DNA of 64,000 nt from Paenibacillus aurantius (GTDB lineage: Bacteria > Bacillota > Bacilli > Paenibacillales > NBRC-103111): the NCBI RefSeq assembly GCF_032268605.1, contig NZ_CP130318.1, forward strand, positions 3,258,001 through 3,322,000. The letters run 5' to 3'. This document shows, one piece after another, positions 34,300-43,955 of the stretch. The notes beneath the pieces are model-generated. The model saw nothing but the letters and a program-made list of their open reading frames with translations, searched no databases and was not told where the DNA came from. The position numbers were made by a program, and so were the translations under genes. The first letter of the stretch is position 1; each line of letters starts with the position of its first letter.

Positions 34300-36978
34300 C
34301 TAAACGTTCAAGGATTGCCTGGAGACCAAGGTGGAGGTGAAGGTATACTTGCCGGAGCCTAGTTCAACTGCCATTCCCTGCTCCTGTCCCGCTGCCGGCC
34401 TTCCGCCTTCAGCCGGTTTTCCGTCTAAGAGGATATCCTTGCCCGGAACCTCCACGATGGCCGCTGCGTTAGCCGGGATTTCGACCTCCAGCGTCAGCTG
34501 GCCCGAATCGGATAACTGCCATTCTATGGAGTAACGACCGTAAAGCGAATCATAAGAAGCTTTGACGCTGGTTAACCGGCCTCCCGGCTGCGGGCGAAGG
34601 ATGGCACGGCGGAAACCGGGTGCGTTTGGATCGGCTTCTATGCCCGCCATATAGCGGAACATCCACTCCCCTACGGAACCTAAGGAATAATGATTAAATG
34701 AGTTCATGGATGGAGTTTGGAAGCCTTTCTCCTCGGTCCATCCGTCCCATCTTTCCCAGATGGTCGTAGCCCCGTGCTTGATCGAGTACATCCAGGAAGG
34801 GAAGGCTTCCTGGGTCAGAAGCGTATAAGCAACTTCGAGCTCACCGCTGTCGGTCAGGGCCGGAAGCAGATAGCCCACTCCGAGGAAGCCGGTGGACAAA
34901 CGATTGCCGCGCTCCCGGATATCCGCCGTGAGACGGGCAAGGGCAAGCGGCTTCAGCCTCTCGGTAAGCAGCCCGAATTGAAGAGCAAGCACATAAACGG
35001 TCTGCGTCTCTCCATGAATCCGGCCGTCTTCCTCCACGAATGCCCGGCGGAAGGCTTCTGCTATACTGGCGAAATGGGCTTCATATTTGTCCTGATCGGC
35101 CGTGCGGCCCAGGGCCCCCGCGATTTGGGCCAGCACCTTCGTGCTGTAGGCAAAATACGCGGTGGCCAGCACCTCGTTCGGCGTATCCGCATCAATGGAC
35201 AGCCAATCGCCGTAGTTGGCGTAATCCGGCCGGATCAGCCCGTCTGTGTTATTCGTCAAGTACTCTACCCAGCGGACCATGGCTCCGTAATGGGTCTCGA
35301 GAATGCGCTTATCCCCGTACATCAGGTACAGCGTCCAAGGAATGATAACGCCCGCATCGCCCCAGCCCGCGTTATCCGGAGCGAACCAGTTCAGACGGGT
35401 ATTCCACATCTTGTGCCGGATCCAGCCCGCATCCGGAGCCACGTCGGTAAAGGCGCCGGACGGCTGCTGGCAATCGATCATGTCCCCTACGAATTTGGTA
35501 AAGAACCGAGAAACATCCATATGATAGGAAGCCGTACGGGCAAAAATCTGGGCGTCTCCTGTCCAGCCCAGCCTCTCATCGCGCTGCGGACAGTCCGTCG
35601 GAACCGATAGAAAATTTCCCCGCTGCCCCCAGGTGATATTGGAGAACAGCTGATTGACCATCGGATCGGACGTTTCCAGAGTGCCGGTTACCGGGGTATC
35701 GGAGTGAATGACTTTGCCGGTAATCGTGGACAAATCCGCCTCACCCGGGTAGCCGATCAGCTCCACATAACGGAAACCGTGAAAGGTAAAATGAGGCTCA
35801 TAACGCTCTTCTCCGTCGCCCTTCAGAATATAGTGATCCTGCTGAACGGCCTTACGCAGGTTGTCCAGGTAGAGCGTTCCATCCGGATTCAGCATCTCGG
35901 CGTGGCTTAAGGACACCTTCGTGCCCGCCTCACCCTTCACGCGGACGTCCGTCCAGCCGACCATGTTCTGGCCCATGTCATAGATATAGGTGCCTGCTTC
36001 CGTCCGGCGGACGGATGCAGGCTGCATCGATTGCGTAATCCGGATGGGTGGTTCCACGGCCGCCGACAGGATTCCATTGTAACCGGCTCGGACATCGGGT
36101 TCTTCCCAGGCGGCCGCATCGAAGCCGGGTCGATCCCACCCCGTTAGCTCGAGCCTCGCATCGTAGGTCTCCCCGAGAATCATATCCGAATAGCGGATCG
36201 GTCCCTCCGAGGTGCGCCAAGAGCCGTCCGTGATGACGAGCTCTTGGCTGCCGTCTTCATACTCCAGGCTGGCCTGCATCAGGAAAAAAGGCCTTTCCCC
36301 GTACACATGCCGACCCAGGAAGCCTACCGTTCCAGCATACCAGCCGTCTCCTATTATGGCGCCGAACGCATTGTCACCCTCAGATAGAAGACCCGTGATG
36401 TCATAAGCGTGAACTTGAACGCGTTTGTCGTAATCCGTCCAGCCGGGGGCAAACAAATGGCCTACCGGAGAGCCGTTTACTCTTAACTGAAACAATCCGA
36501 GCGCCGTTGCATAGACCACCGCCCGCCGAAGTCCTTTACGAACCGAGAATTCCTTGCGCAAGTATGGGGAGGGCTGCAGCTCCAGATCCGGCTTGGCTTT
36601 GCGCCCGATCCACTTGGCCTTCCATTCTCCGCGCTCGAGGATGCCCATCGCCCAGGAGGCCGTCTCGCTCCACTCCGAGGCTTGGTTGTCCTCGTCCCAT
36701 ACGCGAACCTTCCACCAATAGGAGGTGTCCGATTGAAGGGCTTTCCCCTCATAAACAATATGGGTAGACTCCCCGCTCTCTACCCGGCCGCTGTCCCACA
36801 GGTCCCCTTCTTCCCGGCTGATGCGTTCGCGGGTTGAGGACACCAGAATCTGATAGGCCGTTTGCCGCGCATTCCTGCGGTCCGATTCCAATCGCCAGAA
36901 CAGGCGGGGCTTCCTTTCGTCCAATCCTACCGGGTTCGTCTCGTATTCGGTCCGGCAGGCCGTCACTTGGATGGTCAT
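34300..36978 (-). CDS. GH78 alpha-L-rhamnosidase
   Basis: 892 aa, AGGAGG before ATG, no signal peptide. An N-terminal fibronectin-like sandwich (CRTEYETNPVGLDERKPRLFW) and beta domains (DSGRVESGESTHIVYEG; GDGWYAGTVGFLG) precede the (alpha/alpha)6 catalytic barrel. The family motif SVPTDCPQRDERLGWTGD lies near residues 460-477, followed by MYSIKHGATTIWERWDGW, then a C-terminal beta-sandwich (GRRAILRPQPGG type). It cleaves terminal alpha-L-rhamnose from imported oligosaccharides such as rhamnogalacturonan fragments or glycosides. The divergent LacI gene is the likely regulator. Confidence 0.93.
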   Translation of the reverse strand: MTIQVTACRTEYETNPVGLDERKPRLFWRLESDRRNARQTAYQILVSSTRERISREEGDLWDSGRVESGESTHIVYEGKALQSDTSYWWKVRVWDEDNQASEWSETASWAMGILERGEWKAKWIGRKAKPDLELQPSPYLRKEFSVRKGLRRAVVYATALGLFQLRVNGSPVGHLFAPGWTDYDKRVQVHAYDITGLLSEGDNAFGAIIGDGWYAGTVGFLGRHVYGERPFFLMQASLEYEDGSQELVITDGSWRTSEGPIRYSDMILGETYDARLELTGWDRPGFDAAAWEEPDVRAGYNGILSAAVEPPIRITQSMQPASVRRTEAGTYIYDMGQNMVGWTDVRVKGEAGTKVSLSHAEMLNPDGTLYLDNLRKAVQQDHYILKGDGEERYEPHFTFHGFRYVELIGYPGEADLSTITGKVIHSDTPVTGTLETSDPMVNQLFSNITWGQRGNFLSVPTDCPQRDERLGWTGDAQIFARTASYHMDVSRFFTKFVGDMIDCQQPSGAFTDVAPDAGWIRHKMWNTRLNWFAPDNAGWGDAGVIIPWTLYLMYGDKRILETHYGAMVRWVEYLTNNTDGLIRPDYANYGDWLSIDADTPNEVLATAYFAYSTKVLAQIAGALGRTADQDKYEAHFASIAEAFRRAFVEEDGRIHGETQTVYVLALQFGLLTERLKPLALARLTADIRERGNRLSTGFLGVGYLLPALTDSGELEVAYTLLTQEAFPSWMYSIKHGATTIWERWDGWTEEKGFQTPSMNSFNHYSLGSVGEWMFRYMAGIEADPNAPGFRRAILRPQPGGRLTSVKASYDSLYGRYSIEWQLSDSGQLTLEVEIPANAAAIVEVPGKDILLDGKPAEGGRPAAGQEQGMAVELGSGKYTFTSTLVSRQSLNV

Positions 36979-37152
36979 GTTGGATTCCTCCTATTGTATG
37001 TATGGAACAGCTGCTGCTCGGCATCTTAACCCGGGCTCCAACCTTTCCCCTTCGGCCGGCGCAACTGGCTGCCTCACTAAATGTTTATCTAGGCACATAG
37101 TCTTATTCTTCCAAACCTCACCGGTTAACCTCATCCTACCACCGTATTTACT

Positions 37153-37179
37153 TAAACGTCAACGATCGTTTAGCGTTTA
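37153..37179. promoter_or_regulatory. Candidate LacI-type operator in the GH78/LacI intergenic region
   Basis: Within the 351-bp gap (36979-37329), TAAACG and CGTTTA arms surround the palindrome AACGATCGTT, giving a nearly symmetrical 27-bp site in an AT-rich region. The rest of the gap is AT-rich promoter-like sequence with no coding signal. Confidence 0.45.
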
Positions 37180-37329
37180 TCGTGAATTATTCAGTTTATT
37201 TTATATTTATTTAAGTAAAATAGGCTAATTCCGTTAAACTTCTTCGTATACTCCCTTGCTTGAGGGGGAGAACTAATAGTAAACTCAACTTAACGCATTC
37301 CCTATATTAAGCAGATTGGAGACTTGCTC

Positions 37330-38388
37330 TTGAAAATAGAAGATATCGCCAAACTGGCCGGCGTTTCCAAAGCCGCTGTTTCCCTAGCCCTTAACGGTAA
37401 GCCCGGGATCGGGGCCGAGACACGGGAACGCATACTCCAGATCGCCCGGGAATCCGGTTACATGCCCAAAAGCAAATCCTCCGAGACCGGACCGCAGAAA
37501 TCGCTGGTCTTTCTCGCCTTCACCAATTCAGGCATCGTGCTCGAAGAGTACTACCGGCAGCCTTTCTTTCGCGAGCTCATCCAGCACACGGAGGAACGCT
37601 GCCGATCCAAAGGCTTTTCCCTTCTGTTTCGTTCCGTGAACATGGAATCCTTCGAACAGGAGATTGAACTCGTGGCGTCGGAGCACCGGGAAAGCGGCGT
37701 TATTCTGCTCGGTACAAACCTAAGCCGCCCTGAGATCGAAAGCATTTCCCGAAAGCTGCCTCATCTGGTGGTGCTCGATACGTCCTTCGAAACGCTGCCG
37801 GTTCATTTTGTGCAGATCAATAATGGAATGGGGGCTTATCAAGCAGGCTCTTCGCTTTGCCGGATGGGTCATACCGAGATCGGGTATGTGGCCTCTTCCG
37901 TCCGAATCAACAATTTTAACGACCGGCGGCGGGGCTTCGAGACCGCCTTAGCCGAGAACGGGATGTCGCTGGCCGAAAAGGACGTTTTCACCTGCTCCCC
38001 CACCGTCCTGACCTCCCAGCCTTCGCTCGCCGACCAGTTTGCCGCTTACCGGAAACGCCAGGGAAGACTTCCGGGCGCGCTGTTCTGCGAATGCGATTAT
38101 ATCGCGATCTCTGCCATTAAAACGTTAACCGAGCTCGGGGTCCGCATTCCCGAAGAGATCTCCGTCATCGGGTTTGATAACATTTCCGAAGCGGTCATTG
38201 TTTCCCCTGAATTGACCACGATTCATGTAGAGAAGGAGAGAATGGCGCAGTTAGCCGTCGATCTGCTCGTGCAAACGTTGGAAGACCCTTCGCTCGCCCG
38301 TGTAAAGACTCTGGTAGACACCACCTATGTGGAGCGTCAGTCGTGCCGCCCGCCGGAAGTCCGGACCGCCTTAAACGTGAACCATTAG
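37330..38388 (+). CDS. LacI-family transcriptional regulator
   Basis: 352 aa from the second TTG (MKIEDIAKLAGVSKAAVSLALNG), eight bases after GGAG; the first TTG is too close. A LacI helix-turn-helix with hinge helix occupies residues 1-55, followed by a periplasmic-binding-protein-like core (RQPFFRELIQHTEERC; GVILLGTNLSRPEIE; ISVIGFDNISEAV). It should repress in the absence of a sugar. It is divergent from the GH78 gene, so rhamnosides are a plausible inducer. Confidence 0.92.
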   Translation: MKIEDIAKLAGVSKAAVSLALNGKPGIGAETRERILQIARESGYMPKSKSSETGPQKSLVFLAFTNSGIVLEEYYRQPFFRELIQHTEERCRSKGFSLLFRSVNMESFEQEIELVASEHRESGVILLGTNLSRPEIESISRKLPHLVVLDTSFETLPVHFVQINNGMGAYQAGSSLCRMGHTEIGYVASSVRINNFNDRRRGFETALAENGMSLAEKDVFTCSPTVLTSQPSLADQFAAYRKRQGRLPGALFCECDYIAISAIKTLTELGVRIPEEISVIGFDNISEAVIVSPELTTIHVEKERMAQLAVDLLVQTLEDPSLARVKTLVDTTYVERQSCRPPEVRTALNVNH

Positions 38389-38433
38389 GAATCCTTCTCC
38401 ACCTTATGAACGGCTCGGCCACAGCCGGAAGGC

Positions 38434-38484
38434 AAAGAGGCTCAACAGAAAGGGAATTTCCCGTTGAGCTCTTTGTCTTTTTTG
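38434..38484 (+). terminator. Terminator of the LacI gene
   Basis: AAAGAG-CTCAAC pairs with GTTGAG-CTCTTT, containing an inner GGGAA/TTCCC hairpin, followed by GTCTTTTTTG. It ends at the stop of the convergent GH29 gene, and may also end the long minus-strand operon, though its T run there is weak. Confidence 0.8.
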
Positions 38485-40050
38485 TTATTCCCGGGCCGCT
38501 TTCCCATCCAGGACCAGCTTGATAATCGTATTGACCGGCTGCCACAGGTTCTCGGGAAGGGTTAGGGAAATTCCGGCCTCATCTTGGGTATACGCCAGCT
38601 CTTCTCCCTCCAGGGTACGGCAGGCTACCACCTTCTGACGCAGGGGAGGAAGCTTTTCCGAACGGAAGGCTTCGGGATTCCGAACATGCACATAAACCGT
38701 CTCGTCACGGAAGGTAGAGCCGTATACGCCGTCAACCGGCTGCCAGGGCCCTCCGCGCGTCCCATAAATGCTTTCACCGTTCTTATGCATCCATTGCCCG
38801 ATTTCGCGGAAAAGCTGAACCTGATCGTCCGGTATGACTCCGTCCTTATCCGGGGTAACGTTCAACAGAGCATTGCCGTCCCGGACAAACACGTTCAGGA
38901 TCAAATCCATTACCTTCTCGAAAGGCATCGCCCGGTTCTCCGGCCTCCACGCCCAGGAACCCCCAATGCTGAAATTCTTCTCCCAAGGAAAAGGGATGAT
39001 TGCCCCGCCAATGTCATGGGGTCCCTCGTCGCAGGAGAAATCCCCTTCCCACCCGGAGCGCTCGTTAATGACCGTCTTCGGGTTATGCTTGCGAACCATC
39101 GTGTTCAGCTTAACGGGCTCCCACAGCCAGGCTCCGCCCGCATCCGATCCTTTGTGGGCAAGCCATGACCCGTCGTACCAGAGGATGTCGATTGTCCCAT
39201 AGGAGGACATCAGCTCTTCCACCTGGTCATAGGCTTGTTTTTTGAGAAGAAGGGCGTTGTCATACTTCTCCACCGGCTCAAAGTAGCCGGGGAACCGCCA
39301 ATCGAGCGGAGAATAATAGAGCCCGACCCGGAGGCCCTGACGGCGGGCCGCTTCCGTGTATTCTTTCACGAAATCCCGGTGGGCGTCCGCCTGCATGGTG
39401 GTGAAAGAATCGTAGCTGCCCGGGCTGTCCCATAGCGAGAAGCCGTCGTGATGCCGCGCGGTCATGACCATGTAGCCCATGCCGGCGTCTTTGGCCAGCT
39501 TCGCCCATTCGCCCGCATCGAACGACTGCGGATTGAAGGACATCGCAATCTTCCGGTATTCCTCTTCCGGAATCTGCTCGTGGTGACGCACCCACTCCCC
39601 GCGTCCGATGATCGAGTATGCGCCCCAATGGATGAACATGCCCAGCTTGGCGTCCCGCCACCAGCGTAGATCTTCCTCCACCAGCTTAAGCTCCGGGCAC
39701 TTGATGCCGTCGGTGCTCTTGAACCGGACATTGCTCTTCAGCATGGAAGCAAGCTCCGCCCCGCTCATGGGCGACGGCTCCCCGTTCGAATAGGTCAGCC
39801 CCCGCTTCTCAAGCTTGCGCCGGTTGGCTTCGTTCTGCATCAGCTTCTTCACTTCCTGAAGCGAGAACCAGTAGGTTTCTTCGGGGTTCAGCGTCGATTG
39901 GTGACGGTTGATCTTCCCTGCATATTCATTCAGCTGCTCTTCCGAGAGATTATCCAGCTGACGGCGCAGATACTCCGCTTTCTCCTCCGCCGGCATTCCC
40001 GCCGCCTTCAGAAAGGTATCCATGATCTCAAGCTCGGTTGGCGTAAGCAT
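38485..40050 (-). CDS. GH29 alpha-L-fucosidase with N-terminal extension
   Basis: 521 aa from ATG 40050 (AGGAGGTG six bases upstream, inside the end of the Gfo/Idh gene, 23-bp overlap). The GH29 barrel begins near residue 130 (WWRDAKLGMFIHWGAYS), with ARHHDGFSLWDS and nucleophile D293 in DILWYDGS, and a C-terminal beta-sandwich. The first ~110 residues are an extra, mostly helical segment (TELEIMDTFLKAAGMPAEEK; EETYWFSLQEVKKLM) not usual in the family. There is no signal peptide. It removes alpha-L-fucose from imported oligosaccharides. It is the last gene of the 20-kb operon. Confidence 0.9.
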   Translation of the reverse strand: MLTPTELEIMDTFLKAAGMPAEEKAEYLRRQLDNLSEEQLNEYAGKINRHQSTLNPEETYWFSLQEVKKLMQNEANRRKLEKRGLTYSNGEPSPMSGAELASMLKSNVRFKSTDGIKCPELKLVEEDLRWWRDAKLGMFIHWGAYSIIGRGEWVRHHEQIPEEEYRKIAMSFNPQSFDAGEWAKLAKDAGMGYMVMTARHHDGFSLWDSPGSYDSFTTMQADAHRDFVKEYTEAARRQGLRVGLYYSPLDWRFPGYFEPVEKYDNALLLKKQAYDQVEELMSSYGTIDILWYDGSWLAHKGSDAGGAWLWEPVKLNTMVRKHNPKTVINERSGWEGDFSCDEGPHDIGGAIIPFPWEKNFSIGGSWAWRPENRAMPFEKVMDLILNVFVRDGNALLNVTPDKDGVIPDDQVQLFREIGQWMHKNGESIYGTRGGPWQPVDGVYGSTFRDETVYVHVRNPEAFRSEKLPPLRQKVVACRTLEGEELAYTQDEAGISLTLPENLWQPVNTIIKLVLDGKAARE

Positions 40051-41137
40051 CCGTCTCACCTCCTTGTACCGGAAGAGAATATTCACGCAGAAGCTCGTCG
40101 ACCTTCACCGGCCGCCCGGTCTCCCGGCTTCTTTCCATGGCGGCCATGACCGCCAGTGTATGAATTCCTTCCAGAAGATCCGGCTTCGGGGTCTCTCCCC
40201 GGTCCAGGCAATCGGCGAAATACTCGATATAATTCTGGTATTCGCCCGCATGGTGGCTTTCCCCCTCGAAGCGGAAATAATAGGGATGCTTCTCCTCGTA
40301 GGAATGCGTCATCGGCCCCTCACCGGCAAAATGGGTGTGGTAAAGCAGCTTGGAATACAGCGCCCGGCTGGTCCCGGCCGAGCCGCGAAGCGTGCAGCCG
40401 ATCCCCGAATCGACCTGGCGGAGCGTCGGCTTCGTATAGGACCCGCTCACCTGGGCAATCCGGCCTTCTCCGTCCCGGAGCAGGAACCGCAAAGTATCGG
40501 GTGAGGACAAGCCGTACTCCTGGTTCACCCGGCTGGAGTGACCGTATCCGAAAACCTCCTCAATGCCCGGCAGGTACCATTTGGCCAGGTCCACCGGGTG
40601 GCTGAGGAAATTGTGCATCCAGGAGAAGCCCTTCTGCCGGCTCCAGTCCCGTTTCAGAAACCAGCGGGCATCCGAAATGTAATACGCTTCCACGGTATCC
40701 ACTTCCCCGTGGCGTCCCGCTTCATAATCCTTCCGCTGATGAATCATCGGTTCGAAGAACCGGGAACTCTGGCCCACAAACACGAGCTTGCCCGCCTTCT
40801 TCGCCGCTTCCAGGAGGGACGAGGCCTCCTCAAGCGAATGCAGGAGGGGCTTCGTCACGATCACATGCTTTCCGGCTTCCAGCGCTTGCAGGATATGCCG
40901 GCCGTGCAGCTGATCCGGAGTATAGATGGCGATAACCTCAATCTCCGGATCGTTTAACAAATCCTCATAACGCAGGGTATAACGGGATAGGCCGAATTCC
41001 TCCCTTCTTGCGCGGCAGACTTCCTCGTTCAAGTCACAGACATTGATCAACTCCCAGCGTTCGCTTTGAAGCGCCGCCGAGATGATGCTGCGTCCCTCCC
41101 CCAGCCCGATTACTCCCAGCTTGTAGGTTCGACTCAT
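40028..41137 (-). CDS. Gfo/Idh/MocA-family NAD(P)-dependent dehydrogenase
   Basis: 369 aa, GGGAGTG before ATG. Rossmann motif LGVIGLGEGRSIISAAL at the N-terminus, YTPDQLHGRHILQALEAGKHVIVTKPLL with catalytic-type Lys in the TKP motif (EKP in most relatives), and a C-terminal substrate domain with HNFLSHPVDLAKWYLPG. It starts 20 bp after the 907-aa gene and precedes GH29. It may oxidise a sugar released by the operon's glycosidases, or act in a redox-assisted deglycosylation as some Gfo/Idh family members do (family knowledge, not shown here). Confidence 0.88.
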   Translation of the reverse strand: MSRTYKLGVIGLGEGRSIISAALQSERWELINVCDLNEEVCRARREEFGLSRYTLRYEDLLNDPEIEVIAIYTPDQLHGRHILQALEAGKHVIVTKPLLHSLEEASSLLEAAKKAGKLVFVGQSSRFFEPMIHQRKDYEAGRHGEVDTVEAYYISDARWFLKRDWSRQKGFSWMHNFLSHPVDLAKWYLPGIEEVFGYGHSSRVNQEYGLSSPDTLRFLLRDGEGRIAQVSGSYTKPTLRQVDSGIGCTLRGSAGTSRALYSKLLYHTHFAGEGPMTHSYEEKHPYYFRFEGESHHAGEYQNYIEYFADCLDRGETPKPDLLEGIHTLAVMAAMERSRETGRPVKVDELLREYSLPVQGGETDAYANRA

Positions 41138-41157
41138 GGGTCACACTCCCTTTTTGC

Positions 41158-43881
41158 TTACTGGTAAAGCCAATCCAACGAACGGGCGCTTTCGCTAAAC
41201 GGGGAAACATCGCGCTCGGCCAGCTTCTGGTCCGCCCGGATCACGCCCAAGACAGCGTACGCCCCTACCCCCAGGTTAAGGGTATGCCGGCCCGGCTCAT
41301 ACAGGAAGGCATGCACGTTGACGGACGGATAGAAAGCCGGCTTAACCCCTTTACGCAGAACGGGCGCCAGTCCGCCCCGGTCGTCGGCGTGGGTATTCTC
41401 GTCCAGGGTGGGGACCTGAAGCCACTGGCTGTCTTCGGACCGGAAGTACCCCACCAGCACGCGCGCCGGTTCCGCCAGCTCAAACTCCAGGGCAACTCCC
41501 TGCTTGGCGGCTTCCTCCCGGCTGAACCGGATCCCGGTCAGCCCGTCGAGCTCCTCCGCCCAGCTTTGGGCGTATACTTCTCCGTCGGTGAAGAGGCAGC
41601 TGTCTTTCTGGATGGTATACGTTTCCGCGTTGTCCGACAGCAGCCGGAACTCCGCCTGGCGGTAAGGCTGTATTTTCTCTTCGCTTGCGACGGAAGTAGG
41701 CAGCTCCCCTGCTTTCAGCCTCTCCAGCTGTGCCGTAAAGCGGGCAAGCTCCTCTTCGTACAGCGGCAGGCAGTCGGACCAATGGCAGTATTTCTGGCCG
41801 TCGGGGAAAGGAATTTTGCGGTGCGGCGTCAGCATGCTGTTGGCATACAGATAAGTTTGCTCCGTCAGCTTCGTCAGTTTCCGGTACCACTCCACGCTTT
41901 CCTCGAAATACGGCTGGGCCTTCTCCAGAATATCAAGCGAACGGAGATAATCTCCGCCGGCGGCATGCTTGTAGAGCAGGATCTGAACCGCGGCACGCAC
42001 CTTGGCGCCATAGAAATAAACCATATCCCGGATCGCTTCCACGTCCGTCGCAATCCGCTCGAACTCTTCCGCATGCCGGGTCACATGGGGTCGAGCCCGT
42101 TCGATCGCCTTGGCCGCCAGGTCCGCAAAGGCTTCCGCCGCTTCCACAACGTCATAAGGCGTTTCTCCGATATGCGGCTCCCCTTTCGCCTCACGCTCGG
42201 CGTAGAGCTCCAGCCTCTCTCCCTGAGGGGCATGGTCTTCCCAAAGCGCCTTATAAGGCGAGTAACGGTCGGGATTAGTCAGCTGGCTCATGGTCATGCC
42301 AAGAGAGAGCGTTTGGCGGTTCCCTTCGGTAATGCCGAAACGCCGAAGCAGGCGCGGGGCACATTCGCCGAAGGCGTCGTAGGCATCAAGAAGGGCGGCG
42401 CCGGCTTCCCGGCTTCCGAAGCGTTCCGCCAGCTCTTCGGCCCAGTAGTAGCGCTCGGTTTGCGGATCCCGATCCGGGTTCCAGGCATACCGGGCCCAAG
42501 CGGCATACCAGATCCAATCGCGTTCGACCTGTTTAACCCTTGGAGTGGTTTTATCTGCCGTGTAAGGCCAATCCCAATAAAACAGCGGGTAGACATGAAG
42601 GCCGTTCGCATGCTGCCGGTGCTTCGCCGCCTGCATGCTTTTGTGAATGAAAGCCGGTGAACCATAGCGGAAGGGCTCCAGATTGGCCAAAATATGAATA
42701 TTGACGATATGAACGGACTGCATGGAGCTCAAATTATTATGAGTCTCCACCCAGCCGCCTCTTGGTGTCCAAGTGGTGAGAGATTCTCCGTTGTATTTGG
42801 CTTCCGTGTAGAGATTCGAATAGAGAGGCATGGCCTTCTCGATGATCGGCTCGGCCTTGACGGCGTGGGCCCGGAGAATGATCGGCGGCAGCTCCTTCAG
42901 CTTGTTGTCCTCCAAGCCTTCTTTCATACCGGCAATGATGGTGTCGGTAAACCACTCCGTCCCGTAAACGCTGCCTTGCAGAGCCTCGCCCAGGCAGAGC
43001 ATGATCCCGACGTTCGGGAAGGAACGGACGAACTCGGCAATCGACTTCCGCGTATAATCGGCCGTGATGGGGAGCGGCTTCGGCTGGTGCAGCTCCAATC
43101 CGTGCTTCTCGGCAAAGGGCAGCGGAATATGAATGTTGTAGAAGTTCAGGACGACCCATATTCCCCGCTTGTCGGCTTCCGCCGTCAACCAATGAAAGGT
43201 TTCGACGTTCAAACGGTATTCTTCTTCCGTTACTTCCAGCGCTTCGGGATAATCCTTCAGCTTAACCAGGGAAGCGAACGGATGACCGGTCCATATGTAA
43301 ACGACGTTGCTGCGCTGTTCGAGCAGCATATCCAAATAGTCGAGCCACATATCCTTGTCATAAAACCAGGGAAAACGATCCGGCGTAATGGGGTACTCGT
43401 AGGTTCTCCGGGGAGGCTCGATCTTCGTCTTCTGGAGGCCGAGCACCGGCCCGCGAAGCACAAAAGACGGCGTTTCTCCAACCGCCAGCAGTTCGGGAAG
43501 GCGGCCGGCCTTTCGAATCTGCCGGGCAAGCTCCTGAGCCCCGTACAAGGCACCGGTCTCTCCGCCGCCCGAAACGGTAATCAAATCGCCGGGCAGCGTG
43601 GCCAGGTAGAAGCCTTCTTTACCTGGAGGAGTGGAGTGATAGATCAGCACTTCCTGCTCTTCAAGCGTACGGAGGAACGCGGAGTCCTCCCGGCTGCCGA
43701 TGTAGATTTGGGTTCCCTTCGTATTCCGGTAAGCTTCAGCGGTCCATATTTCCCCGGAAGCCTTCTCCACCCGATACCCGGTCGCTTCCAGGCTCTCCTT
43801 CAGCAATTCCAACGCAAAAAGCAGACGCGGTGATTCCTGGCCCTGCGTACCCAGATAGACGGTTTCTTTCTCCTTATTCAT
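41158..43881 (-). CDS. Unclassified glycoside-hydrolase-like protein, GH67-type N-terminal fold
   Basis: 907 aa, GGAGG nine bases before ATG, no signal peptide. The first ~150 residues resemble the alpha/beta domain before the barrel in GH67, GH20 and GH84 enzymes (GTQIYIGSREDSAF; GFYLATLPGDLITVSGGG; GALYGAQELARQI). Residues ~160-480 look like a TIM barrel (MWLDYLDMLLEQRSNVVYIW; IWVVLNFYNIHIPLPFAE; IMLCLGEALQGS with E299; NLYTEAKYNGESL). A ~250-residue helical region follows, then a terminal beta domain. I cannot assign it to a numbered GH family. E299 is the best acid candidate. Operon position implies action on a fucose-containing oligosaccharide. Confidence 0.75.
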   Translation of the reverse strand: MNKEKETVYLGTQGQESPRLLFALELLKESLEATGYRVEKASGEIWTAEAYRNTKGTQIYIGSREDSAFLRTLEEQEVLIYHSTPPGKEGFYLATLPGDLITVSGGGETGALYGAQELARQIRKAGRLPELLAVGETPSFVLRGPVLGLQKTKIEPPRRTYEYPITPDRFPWFYDKDMWLDYLDMLLEQRSNVVYIWTGHPFASLVKLKDYPEALEVTEEEYRLNVETFHWLTAEADKRGIWVVLNFYNIHIPLPFAEKHGLELHQPKPLPITADYTRKSIAEFVRSFPNVGIMLCLGEALQGSVYGTEWFTDTIIAGMKEGLEDNKLKELPPIILRAHAVKAEPIIEKAMPLYSNLYTEAKYNGESLTTWTPRGGWVETHNNLSSMQSVHIVNIHILANLEPFRYGSPAFIHKSMQAAKHRQHANGLHVYPLFYWDWPYTADKTTPRVKQVERDWIWYAAWARYAWNPDRDPQTERYYWAEELAERFGSREAGAALLDAYDAFGECAPRLLRRFGITEGNRQTLSLGMTMSQLTNPDRYSPYKALWEDHAPQGERLELYAEREAKGEPHIGETPYDVVEAAEAFADLAAKAIERARPHVTRHAEEFERIATDVEAIRDMVYFYGAKVRAAVQILLYKHAAGGDYLRSLDILEKAQPYFEESVEWYRKLTKLTEQTYLYANSMLTPHRKIPFPDGQKYCHWSDCLPLYEEELARFTAQLERLKAGELPTSVASEEKIQPYRQAEFRLLSDNAETYTIQKDSCLFTDGEVYAQSWAEELDGLTGIRFSREEAAKQGVALEFELAEPARVLVGYFRSEDSQWLQVPTLDENTHADDRGGLAPVLRKGVKPAFYPSVNVHAFLYEPGRHTLNLGVGAYAVLGVIRADQKLAERDVSPFSESARSLDWLYQ

Positions 43882-43955
43882 GTATGTTCTCCTCCAAACC
43901 TTTTTACTGGCTGCCCATTCATCTCTTGCTTCTTATTCTCCAAACGCGTGGTCAC

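Noticed and set aside
37153-37179. Possible cre site (TTTAGCGTTTATC) in the LacI/GH78 gap
   Set aside because: The AANCG core is not met; the symmetric AACGATCGTT element explains the sequence better.
41284-42660. 458-aa plus-strand frame inside the 907-aa gene
   Set aside because: Antisense shadow in high-GC DNA, with no ribosome site, no domain, and Arg/Pro/Gly-rich composition.
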